Part shown: positions 1 through 7,719 of the stretch, piece after piece
Layout of the letters: every line of letters starts with the position of its first letter
Position numbering within the stretch: the first letter of the stretch is position 1
Assembly (NCBI GenBank): GCA_910584645.1
Contig: CAJUAU010000024.1
Coordinates: forward strand, 1-45,182
Origin: an uncultured Eubacterium sp.
GTDB taxonomy: Bacteria > Bacillota > Clostridia > Lachnospirales > Lachnospiraceae
DNA: 45,182 nucleotides
Direction of reading: 5' to 3'
Program-made: the position numbers and the translations under genes
Notes under the pieces: generated by a model
What the model saw: the letters and a program-made list of their open reading frames with translations, nothing else
Told to the model about the DNA's origin: nothing
Database searches by the model: none

Positions 1-113
1 TTATTTAACGCTAAATCCAACATTCCTTCATCACGAATACCGTCAATTCCTCCAGTAGCTTTTATTAAACTTGCATGAAGTTTTAGCACCTGTTCTTTGC
101 TTAAAATATTCAT
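1..113 (-). CDS. doc: Doc-family (death-on-curing, Fic fold) toxin, partial
   Basis: Only the first 37 codons lie in the window; the rest runs off the left edge. The N-terminus (MNILSKEQVLKLH, then a GGIDGIRDEG stretch) matches the start of Doc toxins, which in the best studied case phosphorylate EF-Tu and stop translation. The catalytic Fic motif would lie beyond the edge, so activity cannot be judged. The start ATG shares four bases (ATGA at 113-110) with the antitoxin stop, the usual translational coupling of phd-doc pairs. The family call rests on the N-terminus plus the preceding antitoxin gene. Confidence 0.8.
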   Translation of the reverse strand, partial: MNILSKEQVLKLHASLIKATGGIDGIRDEGMLDLALN

Positions 114-352
114 CTTGCAAGAACCTCATATGCTTCCGTATTCTGTTTTATTAACCTTTCAGATATTGCAAATACATCTTCATTACCGGCAACTTTTTCT
201 TTTTCCGCTTTACTGAAATCAATAACCAAATATCTGGGTACATTATTTTTTAGAATAACTGCCGTTCCATGTTCGTCAACTACCTTGGTTACTTTTGAAA
301 AATTTTGATTTGCTTCTGTAATTGAAATCATTGTGTTTGTATCTATTGTCAT
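110..352 (-). CDS. phd: Phd/YefM-family antitoxin
   Basis: This 80-residue protein has the antitoxin layout: an N-terminal DNA-binding half (ISITEANQNFSKV, then a hydrophobic strand around VILKNN and YLVIDF) and a charged, flexible C-terminal half that would thread into the toxin. In this family the protein neutralises Doc and represses its own promoter. A GAGGTG ribosome binding site lies 8 bases before the ATG. It overlaps the downstream toxin gene by 4 bp. The promoter just upstream carries a perfect palindrome that is a good candidate for its operator. The family call is secure; target specificity is unknown. Confidence 0.88.
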   Translation of the reverse strand: MTIDTNTMISITEANQNFSKVTKVVDEHGTAVILKNNVPRYLVIDFSKAEKEKVAGNEDVFAISERLIKQNTEAYEVLAR

Positions 353-378
353 TTTATATGCACCTCACTTTCACTTAT

Positions 379-407
379 ATTATATGTAAATTCTAGCTAG
401 AAAACAA
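379..407 (-). promoter_or_regulatory. Promoter of phd-doc with palindromic operator
   Basis: Read on the minus strand: -35 TTGTTT (402-407), 17-bp spacer, -10 TATAAT (379-384). The perfect 12-bp palindrome TTCTAGCTAGAA (391-402) fills the spacer and touches the -35 box. A Phd dimer bound there would block RNA polymerase, which fits the known autoregulation of these operons. Confidence 0.65.
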
Positions 408-408
408 C

Positions 409-573
409 CTATTTTGCATTTTTGATCGTCGTATAATTAAAATCTGCCCTTGTAAGTTGCCCATAAGGGCAAAAACGAGGGCAAGTACATAGCAATTCAC
501 TGTATGAAGCTTGAAAAGCCTTGAAAAATAAGGAAAGTTCAAGAAATTCATCTGCAAATCCCGATTTGTTCAT
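409..573 (-). CDS. Possible small Cys-containing protein (54 aa), unknown
   Basis: A 54-codon frame starts at ATG 573, preceded by GGAAGTG nine bases upstream, and stops at TAG 411-409, just before the phd promoter. The product begins MNKSGFADEFLEL and contains CTCPRFCPYG, a cluster of three cysteines. I do not recognise a family. Length and position fit a small gene or a remnant of a larger one. The region lies among truncated genes, so decay is as likely as function. Confidence 0.3.
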   Translation of the reverse strand: MNKSGFADEFLELSLFFKAFQASYSELLCTCPRFCPYGQLTRADFNYTTIKNAK

Positions 574-645
574 TTAATTATATCACTTCCGTTCCTCATT
601 TACCACAAAAATATAGGACGCAGCAACCACCGCACCCCACATTTA

Positions 646-960
646 TTATCGTTTTAACGATTTTTCTATTTTCCACTTCTGGCCTTTCAAGTCGTTCTGT
701 TTCTCATAAAGATTATTGCGCTCTTTGCAGAGTTCTTTCATGCGATCCAACTGCGCCCGCACTCCCTCCCGGCAATCCGGCTCTATCTTCTTATATTCCC
801 CGGTCAGATTGCGGATTGTATTGTTGTTTTCCTTTATCTGCTCCGACAGACATACCCAGTCTATCAGATTTTGCACTTCCTTGTCTGTTTCGTAAAGGTC
901 TGTATCTGCCACGATTTTAGCACACAGCCGCAACATAACTTGCTTTTCCATATCTGTCAT
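646..960 (-). CDS. Hypothetical coiled-coil protein (104 aa)
   Basis: The product is short, highly charged and helical. It starts MTDMEKQVMLRLCAKIVAD and has a Lys/Glu-rich C-terminal half (ERNNLYEKQNDLKGQKWKIE) that looks like a coiled coil. No strong ribosome binding site precedes the ATG at 960; the bases before it belong to the truncated ATPase fragment. The frame may therefore be the tail of a larger protein whose front was lost when the two sequences were joined. No function can be assigned. Confidence 0.45.
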   Translation of the reverse strand: MTDMEKQVMLRLCAKIVADTDLYETDKEVQNLIDWVCLSEQIKENNNTIRNLTGEYKKIEPDCREGVRAQLDRMKELCKERNNLYEKQNDLKGQKWKIEKSLKR

Positions 961-1063
961 TTAAATTACATTGATGTTCCTTATACGCATTAATTGCTGT
1001 CATGTCTAAAATTGTCTCTTCCTTAAACGACAGAACATTTTTTAACATAAACTGTACTAACAT
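961..1063 (-). pseudogene. 5' fragment of an AAA15-type ATPase gene
   Basis: From ATG 1063 (preceded by AGGAAGTGATGTGAT) the frame reads MLVQFMLKNVLSFKEETILD, then MTAINAYKEHQCNL. This is the conserved start of AAA15-family ATP-binding proteins (SMC/OLD-like ABC ATPases), which often sit in defence or mobile loci. About 34 codons remain. The frame then crosses into unrelated sequence at about 961 and stops 14 codons later. The Walker A region is absent, so this is a relic. The rest of 1064-1263 shows no gene. Confidence 0.6.
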
Positions 1064-1263
1064 ATCACATCACTTCCTAGATAATATATGATATAGCTTT
1101 TTTGAATTCTATGTCAGTAATTTTGTGCGTTTTTCACGTTTTTATGCATGTAATATTTGTTTTCTTTAGAAAAAGCCTATTGTATTTAACATCAAACAAG
1201 CATAACTAAACATCTTTTCCTCTTTTCAGCACCGCTCACACTCATTTTAATTATTTAACACAT

Positions 1264-1296
1264 AAAAAGGCTCCCAAGGAAAACCCTGGAAGCCTT
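1264..1296 (-). terminator. Intrinsic terminator of tuf / str operon
   Basis: On the minus strand a 13-bp stem (arms 1284-1296 and 1267-1279, two imperfect pairs) with an AAAA/TTTT loop is followed by a run of T. It lies 23 bases beyond the tuf stop codon. Confidence 0.85.
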
Positions 1297-1318
1297 GATT
1301 TTACTGAATAAATTCTAA

Positions 1319-2506
1319 TTACTCAATGATCGTAGCCACACGACCTGATCCTACTGTACGTCCACCCTCACGGATAGCGAATGTAAGACCCTGATCCATA
1401 GCGATTGGGTGGATCAGTTCGATGGTCATCTCTACGTTATCACCAGGCATACACATCTCTGTGCCAGCTGGAAGCTCGATCACACCAGTTACGTCCGTTG
1501 TACGGAAATAGAACTGTGGACGGTAGTTGTTGAAGAATGGAGTATGACGTCCACCCTCGTCCTTAGTCAGTACGTAAACCTGTGCTGTGAACTTTGTATG
1601 GCAGGTAAGGGAACCTGGCTGAGAAAGAACCTGTCCTCTCTCGATCTCGTTCTTCTGAACACCACGAAGAAGTACACCAGCATTGTCTCCAGCCTGAGCC
1701 TCATCCAGCTCTTTGTGGAACATCTCGATACCGGTTACAACAACCTTACGTGTTTCCTCTTTGATACCAACGATCTCTACTTCATCATTGAGGTGAAGTG
1801 TACCAGCCTCTACACGTCCTGTAGCAACTGTACCACGTCCTGTAATAGAGAATACATCCTCGACAGGCATTACAAATGGCTTATCTGTGTCACGCTCTGG
1901 ATCCGGAATATACTCATCAACTGTTTTCATGAGCTCCATGATAGCGTCGCCCCATTTGCTGCTTGGGTCTTCCAGTGCACCAAGTGCAGAACCTTTGATG
2001 ATCGGGCAATCTGTAAACTCGTACTCTTCAAGGATCTCTGTGATCTCCATCTCTACCAGCTCAAGAAGCTCTTCGTCATCAACCATATCACATTTGTTCA
2101 TGAATACGATGATATAAGGTACACCTACCTGACGGGAAAGAAGGATGTGCTCTTTTGTCTGAGCCATAACACCGTCAGTAGCAGCAACAACGAGGATCGC
2201 ACCATCCATCTGTGCCGCACCAGTGATCATGTTCTTAACGTAGTCAGCATGTCCCGGGCAGTCAACGTGTGCATAATGTCTGTTCTCTGTCTCATACTCA
2301 ACGTGAGCTGTGGAAATTGTGATACCTCTTTCACGCTCTTCTGGAGCTTTATCAATATTTGCGAAATCTACAGCTGCATTACCCTCTACTCTTGCAGCAA
2401 GTGTAGCAGTGATAGCTGCTGTCAATGTTGTCTTACCATGGTCTACGTGACCAATTGTACCAATGTTACAATGTGGTTTCGATCTTACATACTTTTCCTT
2501 AGCCAT
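1319..2506 (-). CDS. tuf: Elongation factor Tu
   Basis: EF-Tu is the GTPase that delivers aminoacyl-tRNA to the ribosome. The 395-residue product shows the G1 loop GHVDHGKT, RERGITI in switch I, DCPGHADY, NKCD, and the full domains 2 and 3 ending VATIIE. An upstream in-frame ATG at 2527 exists, but the TTAGGAGG ribosome binding site lies between it and the ATG at 2506, so translation starts at MAKEKYVRSK. It is last in rpsL-rpsG-fusA-tuf and has its own promoter in the fusA-tuf gap, as expected for a very highly expressed protein. In the phd-doc pair at the left edge, Doc-type toxins are known to target EF-Tu. Confidence 0.99.
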   Translation of the reverse strand: MAKEKYVRSKPHCNIGTIGHVDHGKTTLTAAITATLAARVEGNAAVDFANIDKAPEERERGITISTAHVEYETENRHYAHVDCPGHADYVKNMITGAAQMDGAILVVAATDGVMAQTKEHILLSRQVGVPYIIVFMNKCDMVDDEELLELVEMEITEILEEYEFTDCPIIKGSALGALEDPSSKWGDAIMELMKTVDEYIPDPERDTDKPFVMPVEDVFSITGRGTVATGRVEAGTLHLNDEVEIVGIKEETRKVVVTGIEMFHKELDEAQAGDNAGVLLRGVQKNEIERGQVLSQPGSLTCHTKFTAQVYVLTKDEGGRHTPFFNNYRPQFYFRTTDVTGVIELPAGTEMCMPGDNVEMTIELIHPIAMDQGLTFAIREGGRTVGSGRVATIIE

Positions 2507-2576
2507 TTCTAAACGTCCTCCTAACATATTTTTTATTTTGTTTTAGAAATTTTGCTCTGATTGCCAATATGTCTCT

Positions 2577-2605
2577 ATTATATGGGATATTTCCAAAAAA
2601 ATCAA
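2577..2605 (-). promoter_or_regulatory. Internal promoter for tuf
   Basis: Minus-strand TTGATT (2600-2605), 17-bp spacer, TATAAT (2577-2582), in the 206-bp gap between fusA and tuf. A small palindrome ACACAG-TT-CTGTGT lies nearer fusA (2675-2688). The promoter would let tuf be made in excess of the other str proteins. Confidence 0.75.
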
Positions 2606-2712
2606 TCCCTAATTCATAAAAGTTATCGGCTTTCCTTTGTTAAATCTGCCTGATTCAACAAAATATATTCATGCACACAGTTCTGTGTTAACTGTCTGCT
2701 TTTTCGTTATTG

Positions 2713-4833
2713 CTATTTGTCTGACTTCTGTGCAAGAACTTTGTCCTGAACATTTTTCGGACACTGTGCGTATTTCTCAAAGAACATGGAGTAATTACCG
2801 CGTCCCTGAGTTGCTGAACGCAGCTCCGTGGAGTAGCCAAACATCTCTGCCAGAGGTACAAATGCACGAACCAGCTTACCACCGCCGATATCATCCATAC
2901 CTTCGATCTGACCGCGTTTTGCATTCAGGCTTCCGATTACATCACCCATATATTCTTCCGGCATTGTAACTTCTACCTTCATGATCGGCTCAAGGAGAAC
3001 AGGATTACCTTTCTTCATTGCGTCCTTGAATGCCATAGAACCAGCAATATGGAATGCCATCTCACTGGAATCGACTTCATGATAGGAACCATCCCATACA
3101 TTTGCATATACACCAAGTACGGGGAATCCACCAAGAATACCAGCCTGTGCTGCTTCTTCAATACCCTCGCCGACAGCAGGGATGTATTCCTTCGGAATCG
3201 CACCACCGACTACCGTAGACTCAAACTTGAATGTTTCTTCGCCGTTTGGATCCATAGGCTCGAATTTAACTTTACAGTGACCATACTGTCCACGGCCACC
3301 AGACTGTTTCGCATATTTGCTGTCAACGTCAACCGGTGTGGTAAAGGTTTCTTTGTAAGCAACCTGTGGAGCACCTACATTTGCTTCTACATTGAACTCA
3401 CGGAGCAGACGGTCAACGATAACCTCCAGATGAAGCTCACCCATACCGGCGATGATCGTCTGACCAGTTTCTGAATCCGTATGAGCACGGAAGGTAGGAT
3501 CTTCTTCTGCAAGTTTTGCAAGAGCTTCACCCATTTTACCCTGGTCGTTCTTTGTCTTTGGCTCGATCGCAAGCTCGATTACCGGCTCTGGGAATTCCAT
3601 GGACTCCAGAATAACCGGATGCTGCTCGTCGCAGATCGTATCACCAGTAGTCGTCATCTTAAAGCCAACTGCTGCCGCAATATCACCAGCATATACTTTA
3701 TCAATCTCATTACGCTTGTTGGCATGCATCTGAACGATACGTCCAACACGCTCTTTCTTTCCTTTAGTAGCATTCAATACGTAGGAACCGGAATTTAATG
3801 TACCGGAATACACGCGGAAGAATGCCAGTTTACCAACAAATGGGTCAGCCATGATCTTGAATGCCAGAGCAGAAAATGGCTCGTCGTCAGATGATTTACG
3901 GGTAATCTCATTGCCCTCTTCATCTGTTCCCGTAATATCAGGAATATCTGTAGGAGCCGGCATGTACTCAATAACACCGTCCAGCATCTTCTGAACACCC
4001 TTATTTTTGTAAGCGGAACCACAGTATACAGGAACTGCCTCACATGCGATCGTTCCTTTACGAAGAGCCTTTTTAAGATCTTCAACAGATGGTTCCTGGT
4101 CTTCCAGATACTGCATCATCAGATCATCATCCAGCTCACAGATCTTCTCTACAAGATTGCTGTGCCACTCGTCAGCAAGATCCTTCAGATCATCCGGAAT
4201 CTCCGTGATCTCGATATCTTCACCTTTATCGTCTTTGTAATAATATGCTTCCATCTCAAATAGATCGATCAGACCAATAAAATCGTCTTCTTTTCCGATC
4301 GGAATCTGAACAGGAATGGCATTTTTGCCCAGACGGTCAATGATCGTCTGAACCGAATAGAAAAAGTCTGCGCCCATTTTATCCATCTTATTGATGAATG
4401 CCATACGCGGTACATTGTATGTGTCAGCCTGACGCCATACATTTTCAGACTGAGGCTCAACGCCAGCTTTTGCATCAAACACACCGACAGCACCATCCAA
4501 AACACGAAGGGAACGCTCTACTTCTACCGTAAAGTCAACGTGTCCAGGGGTGTCAATAATGTTGACACGATGCTCTAAAGCACCTGGTTTTGCCTTGTGG
4601 TGATCTTCCAGTGTCCAGTGGCAGGTAGTAGCTGCAGAAGTAATGGTAATACCTCTTTCCTGCTCCTGCTCCATCCAGTCCATTGTGGAAGCACCATCAT
4701 GAGTCTCACCGATTTTATAATTGACACCAGTATAATACAGAATACGCTCTGTAAGCGTAGTCTTACCAGCATCGATATGAGCCATGATACCAATATTTCT
4801 GGTACGCTCTAATGGATATTCTCTTCCAGCCAA
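2713..4833 (-). CDS. fusA: Elongation factor G
   Basis: EF-G is the ribosomal translocase GTPase. The 706-residue product has AHIDAGKTT (G1), the RGITI switch region, DTPGHVDF (G3) and NKMDKMG (G4), followed by domains II to V of usual length. The start codon is TTG at 4833-4831, chosen because AGGAGGA (4841-4847) lies seven bases upstream and the first residues (MAGREYPLERTRNIGIMAHID) match the family start. It lies between rpsG and tuf in standard str-operon order. The spacer to rpsG is 215 bp and unusual, holding extra copies of the rpsG tail. Confidence 0.99.
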   Translation of the reverse strand: MAGREYPLERTRNIGIMAHIDAGKTTLTERILYYTGVNYKIGETHDGASTMDWMEQEQERGITITSAATTCHWTLEDHHKAKPGALEHRVNIIDTPGHVDFTVEVERSLRVLDGAVGVFDAKAGVEPQSENVWRQADTYNVPRMAFINKMDKMGADFFYSVQTIIDRLGKNAIPVQIPIGKEDDFIGLIDLFEMEAYYYKDDKGEDIEITEIPDDLKDLADEWHSNLVEKICELDDDLMMQYLEDQEPSVEDLKKALRKGTIACEAVPVYCGSAYKNKGVQKMLDGVIEYMPAPTDIPDITGTDEEGNEITRKSSDDEPFSALAFKIMADPFVGKLAFFRVYSGTLNSGSYVLNATKGKKERVGRIVQMHANKRNEIDKVYAGDIAAAVGFKMTTTGDTICDEQHPVILESMEFPEPVIELAIEPKTKNDQGKMGEALAKLAEEDPTFRAHTDSETGQTIIAGMGELHLEVIVDRLLREFNVEANVGAPQVAYKETFTTPVDVDSKYAKQSGGRGQYGHCKVKFEPMDPNGEETFKFESTVVGGAIPKEYIPAVGEGIEEAAQAGILGGFPVLGVYANVWDGSYHEVDSSEMAFHIAGSMAFKDAMKKGNPVLLEPIMKVEVTMPEEYMGDVIGSLNAKRGQIEGMDDIGGGKLVRAFVPLAEMFGYSTELRSATQGRGNYSMFFEKYAQCPKNVQDKVLAQKSDK

Positions 4834-4915
4834 GGTTCTTTCCTCCTAATTTATTTTCGTCTAATGCACAATTTTCCTCGTTCTTCAGGCAAAAGTCTGC
4901 GTCAGAAAACTTTCT

Positions 4916-4941
4916 AAGAAAAGCAACTCGTTGCTTTTCTT
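4916..4941. other. Perfect 12-bp inverted repeat between rpsG and fusA
   Basis: Arms 4916-4927 and 4930-4941 are exact reverse complements separated by 2 bases. On the transcript strand the hairpin is followed by CTTAG rather than a long T run, so it is more likely an RNA-processing or attenuation hairpin than a strong terminator. Confidence 0.5.
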
Positions 4942-5036
4942 TACCATCTGTAATGAGCGAAGGCTGAAGCGTTTGCTTCAAGCAGCCTCTCTCTTTACCA
5001 ACGATAGTGTGCAAAGGCGGAAGCCTTCGCGGCTTC
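4941..5036 (-). repeat. Two extra copies of the rpsG 3' coding tail
   Basis: Downstream of the true rpsG stop, two further segments encode the same C-terminus and stop. Copy 2 (5036-4995) reads EAAKASAFAHYRW then TAA. Copy 3 (4979-4941) reads EANASAFAHYRW then TAA. The genuine gene ends EANKAFAHYRW then TAA (5049). Copy 3 is base-identical to rpsG over the last 24 bases, while copy 2 uses different codons for Phe, Ala, His, Tyr and Arg yet encodes the same residues. Neither copy has a start codon or ribosome binding site. They look like scars of recombination or of elements that target the rpsG 3' end. Confidence 0.75.
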
Positions 5037-5048
5037 AAACTCTGCCTT

Positions 5049-5519
5049 TTACCATCTGTAATGAGCGAAGGCTTTATTTGCCTCTGCCATCTTGTGCATA
5101 TCTTCTTTCTTCTTTACAGATGCCCCAGTATTGTTAGCTGCATCCATGATCTCACTGGCAAGTCTTTCTTTCATTGTCTTTTCTCCACGGTTACGTGAAT
5201 AAAGGGTCAGCCAGCGAAGTGCCAGGGCCTGTCTGCGGTCTGGTTTTACTTCGATCGGAACCTGGTATGTGGAACCACCGATACGTCTCGCCTTTACCTC
5301 AAGTTCAGGCATTACGTTGTTCATCGCCTCTTCAAATACGTCCAGTGCATCTTTTCCGGTCTTCTCTGCGATTTCCTCGAAAGCACCATAAACGATCCTC
5401 TGAGCCACACCCTTTTTACCGTCCAACATAATGTTGTTGATCAGCTTTGTTACAACTTTGTTTTTGTAAACTGGATCTGCCAGCACATCTCTTTTTGGAA
5501 TATGTCCTTTACGTGGCAC
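5049..5519 (-). CDS. rpsG: 30S ribosomal protein S7
   Basis: S7 is the primary 16S rRNA-binding protein that nucleates the 30S head. The 156-residue length is typical, as are the start (PRKGHIPKRDVLADP), the central GGSTYQVPIEVKPDRRQALALRWL and the C-terminal AFAHYRW. The start is GTG at 5519-5517, seven bases after AAGGAGGG (5534-5527). It follows rpsL after a 266-bp gap, longer than usual. In E. coli S7 represses its operon from the rpsL-rpsG gap; I see a small hairpin here (5679-5697, ATTACAG/CTGTAAT) but nothing that proves such control. Confidence 0.99.
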   Translation of the reverse strand: MPRKGHIPKRDVLADPVYKNKVVTKLINNIMLDGKKGVAQRIVYGAFEEIAEKTGKDALDVFEEAMNNVMPELEVKARRIGGSTYQVPIEVKPDRRQALALRWLTLYSRNRGEKTMKERLASEIMDAANNTGASVKKKEDMHKMAEANKAFAHYRW

Positions 5520-5785
5520 GTTACTTCCCTCCTTAATAATAATATTAATTCACAGGTACTCACTACTAGTGTCCGCACCAGCTTAAGTCTTGCTTCGTTT
5601 CGTTTACAGCCCGCACCATCACGGACTGTCTCTATAAAATAATGATGCAAAAATTAATCCGGTACTTTTAAATTAGTAATTACAGTAACTCTGTAATCCG
5701 GAGATACGCCATGATCATGCGCATTCCCCGTCTTGAAAATCTTACCGCCATTTTTTATAACGGAAATTTTCTTTTCAGGAAAGGT

Positions 5786-6205
5786 TTATTTTCCTGCTTT
5801 CGGTCTCTTCGCACCATATTTGGAACGAGCCTGCTTTCTGTTAGCAACACCAGCAGTATCAAGGGTTCCACGGATGATATGATATCTGGTACCTGGAAGG
5901 TCTTTTACTCTTCCACCACGGATCATAACAACACTATGCTCCTGAAGGTTATGGCCTTCGCCCGGAATATAGCTGGTTACCTCAATACCGTTAGAAAGAC
6001 GAACTCTGGCAATCTTACGAAGTGCTGAGTTAGGCTTTTTCGGCGTAGCAGTACGAACAACAGTACATACACCGCGCTTCTGTGGCGAAGCACTCTCTGT
6101 AGATTTCTTTTTCAGTGAGTTGTAGGTGTACTGAAGTGCTGGAGAATTTGACTTCTTAGCAACCGATTTTCTACCCTGCTTTACTAATTGGTTAAAAGTT
6201 GGCAT
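5786..6205 (-). CDS. rpsL: 30S ribosomal protein S12
   Basis: S12 sits at the decoding centre and monitors codon-anticodon pairing. The 139-residue product has the conserved PKKPNSALRK and GRVKDLPGTRYH loops. Lys57 (E. coli Lys43) and the Lys of GRVKDLPG (E. coli Lys88) are both wild type, so the protein should be streptomycin sensitive. ATG at 6205 follows AGGAGGTG by eight bases. It is the first gene of the str operon; rpoB and rpoC are not directly upstream, and the neighbouring gene is a secreted CAP protein instead. Confidence 0.99.
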   Translation of the reverse strand: MPTFNQLVKQGRKSVAKKSNSPALQYTYNSLKKKSTESASPQKRGVCTVVRTATPKKPNSALRKIARVRLSNGIEVTSYIPGEGHNLQEHSVVMIRGGRVKDLPGTRYHIIRGTLDTAGVANRKQARSKYGAKRPKAGK

Positions 6206-6280
6206 TAATTTTCACCTCCTGTAATTGATTTTAGCCCGGATTTCCCAAAAGAATCCGTTTTTTATTACATCCGGCGGAAT

Positions 6281-6296
6281 TTTTTGTATACAAAAA
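6281..6296. other. 16-bp palindrome in the rpsL leader
   Basis: TTTTTGTATACAAAAA is a perfect palindrome starting about 25 bases after the -10 box, so it lies in the transcribed leader. A second possible leader stem pairs GCCGGAT with ATCCGGGC further down. Role unknown: operator or RNA structure. Confidence 0.4.
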
Positions 6297-6320
6297 GACC
6301 ACAAGAACGCATGCTAAATT

Positions 6321-6349
6321 ATTATAGCCTGTGTGATCCTTTTTGTCAA
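6321..6349 (-). promoter_or_regulatory. Main str-operon promoter
   Basis: Perfect consensus on the minus strand: TTGACA (6344-6349), 17-bp spacer, TATAAT (6321-6326), about 115 bases before the rpsL start. Such a strong promoter suits ribosomal genes. Confidence 0.92.
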
Positions 6350-6393
6350 GAAAAAAATCAATGTAGGTGAGCGTACAGATAAACGTGGGTAAA

Positions 6394-7086
6394 CTAAGCC
6401 AAAAACAGCTGTACCCAGTAGTGCTTATATACTCCGTCAGTCTCCACATAACCGACTCCTAGTTTTTCAAAATCCGCTGATAAGATATTAGCGCGGTGGC
6501 CGTCGGAATTCATCCAGCTATTCACCACCTCTTCCGGCGTCTGCTGGCCAGCTGCGATATTTTCTCCTGCGGCCCGGTAAGAGATTCCTATTTCTTTCAA
6601 AATGCTGAAACAGCTGCTTCCATTTGGACGGTCATGGGAAAACACCTTTGTGATCTCTTTGGCACGTACCATGGCAGTACGATTCAGCAAAGCATCCAGC
6701 TTTAGCGCTTTCCTTCCTGCCTTAGCGCGTTCTTTATTCACCAGTTTTAAAACCCTTTCGGCATAAGAGCTCTTTGTTTTCGCCACCACCTTAATACGGC
6801 ATAAGTATTTCTTTCCGCCAGCTTTTGCTGTTATACGGGCACCGCCCGTTATTTTCGCTGTCACCAGACCACGGCTTGAAACCTTTGCCACTTTCTGGTT
6901 TGAACTGCTCCAACGGATCTTTTTTGTATTATTTTTCAATCTTAACTGCAGTTTTGCACCAACTGTCATAGTTGCATTTTTCTTATTCAAAACAGGCCTG
7001 GCCTTTGCTTCCGCCACAGCTCCCTGGCATAAAAAAACATTCCCCAGAAGAGCAAACACAACTGCTATGGAACAAATTCGTTTCAT
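6394..7086 (-). CDS. Secreted CAP/SCP-domain protein with Big_2-like domain
   Basis: The 230-residue product starts with a signal peptide (MKRICSIAVVFALLGNVFL, cleaved near AVAEA). Next comes a Big_2-type Ig-like segment (about 35-100, with KKIRWSSSNQKVAKVSSRGLVTA broken over two strands). A C-terminal CAP domain (about 108-230) carries FSHDRPNG, GENIAAG and SDGHRANIL, the usual CAP signature residues. Bacterial CAP proteins are extracellular and mostly of unknown activity. It lies upstream of the str promoter in the same direction but is probably a separate unit. The 850-residue lectin protein at 40623 ends in the same kind of Big_2 domain. Confidence 0.88.
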   Translation of the reverse strand: MKRICSIAVVFALLGNVFLCQGAVAEAKARPVLNKKNATMTVGAKLQLRLKNNTKKIRWSSSNQKVAKVSSRGLVTAKITGGARITAKAGGKKYLCRIKVVAKTKSSYAERVLKLVNKERAKAGRKALKLDALLNRTAMVRAKEITKVFSHDRPNGSSCFSILKEIGISYRAAGENIAAGQQTPEEVVNSWMNSDGHRANILSADFEKLGVGYVETDGVYKHYWVQLFLA

Positions 7087-7224
7087 GATATCCCTCCTTC
7101 ACTGCCTGACGGTGCCAACTCAAACTCGCCATGAATATGAATAGCGTATTTTGGCATCATCAAGCTAATCTTTCTACACAATTTACCCTTTTTACAACAC
7201 TGGTTTTACAAAACCACCCTCCAC

Positions 7225-7719
7225 CTATTGCAAACAAGCATAGATCTCCTGCACTTCATTCGATCCTGCCCTGGCAGCCGCCAGTAAAATCCGCTCAATC
7301 ATCACCTCTTCCTCCTCCAGCGCATCGGCAATTCCTTCCACTGTTATTTTCCTGTCACGTTTTTTGACCACCTGATCGATCAGATGAAACAGTTCCCCTT
7401 CTTTACGCCCTTCTTCCCGGCCATTATTCCATTCTCTCTCCATCAATTCACACATATATCCTGCACCCCCTGTCTCATTTTTCAAATATTCCACGCGGGC
7501 TGACAGGTTTTGAAAACCATCCCGTGAAATCTCGGGATTATTTGTGTCCCCAATAAACTGCAGCAGTCTTGTAACCTCCTCATCTTCCGCCGGATATTCA
7601 AGATTTGCATAAATCTCATGGGTATGGAGCTGCCGATAATTCAGTATCCCTGTTGTTTTTCCCAACACACCCTCCTCTTTCATGCAGGAATGCAAGAAAA
7701 AACACTGCCCCAACAACAC
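7225..7719 (-). pseudogene. C-terminal remnant of an Rpn/PD-(D/E)XK nuclease family protein
   Basis: The frame encodes 164 residues resembling the C-terminal half of Rpn-type recombination-promoting nucleases (often annotated as PD-(D/E)XK family transposases). It has the repetitive charged stretch NNGREEGRKEGE and helical segments around VTRLLQFIGD. The N-terminal nuclease core with its D and ExK residues is missing. The first residues (MLLGQCFFLHSCMKEEG) have no clear ribosome binding site. I read it as a 5'-truncated copy. Such genes are multicopy in Lachnospiraceae and often decay. Confidence 0.6.

Noticed and set aside
1409..2512. 367-codon open frame on the plus strand opposite tuf
   Set aside because: Antisense shadow caused by the strong codon bias of tuf; no ribosome binding site or recognisable product.
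4763..5038. 91-codon frame between rpsG and fusA
   Set aside because: Overlaps the fusA start and the S7-tail scars; no plausible product.
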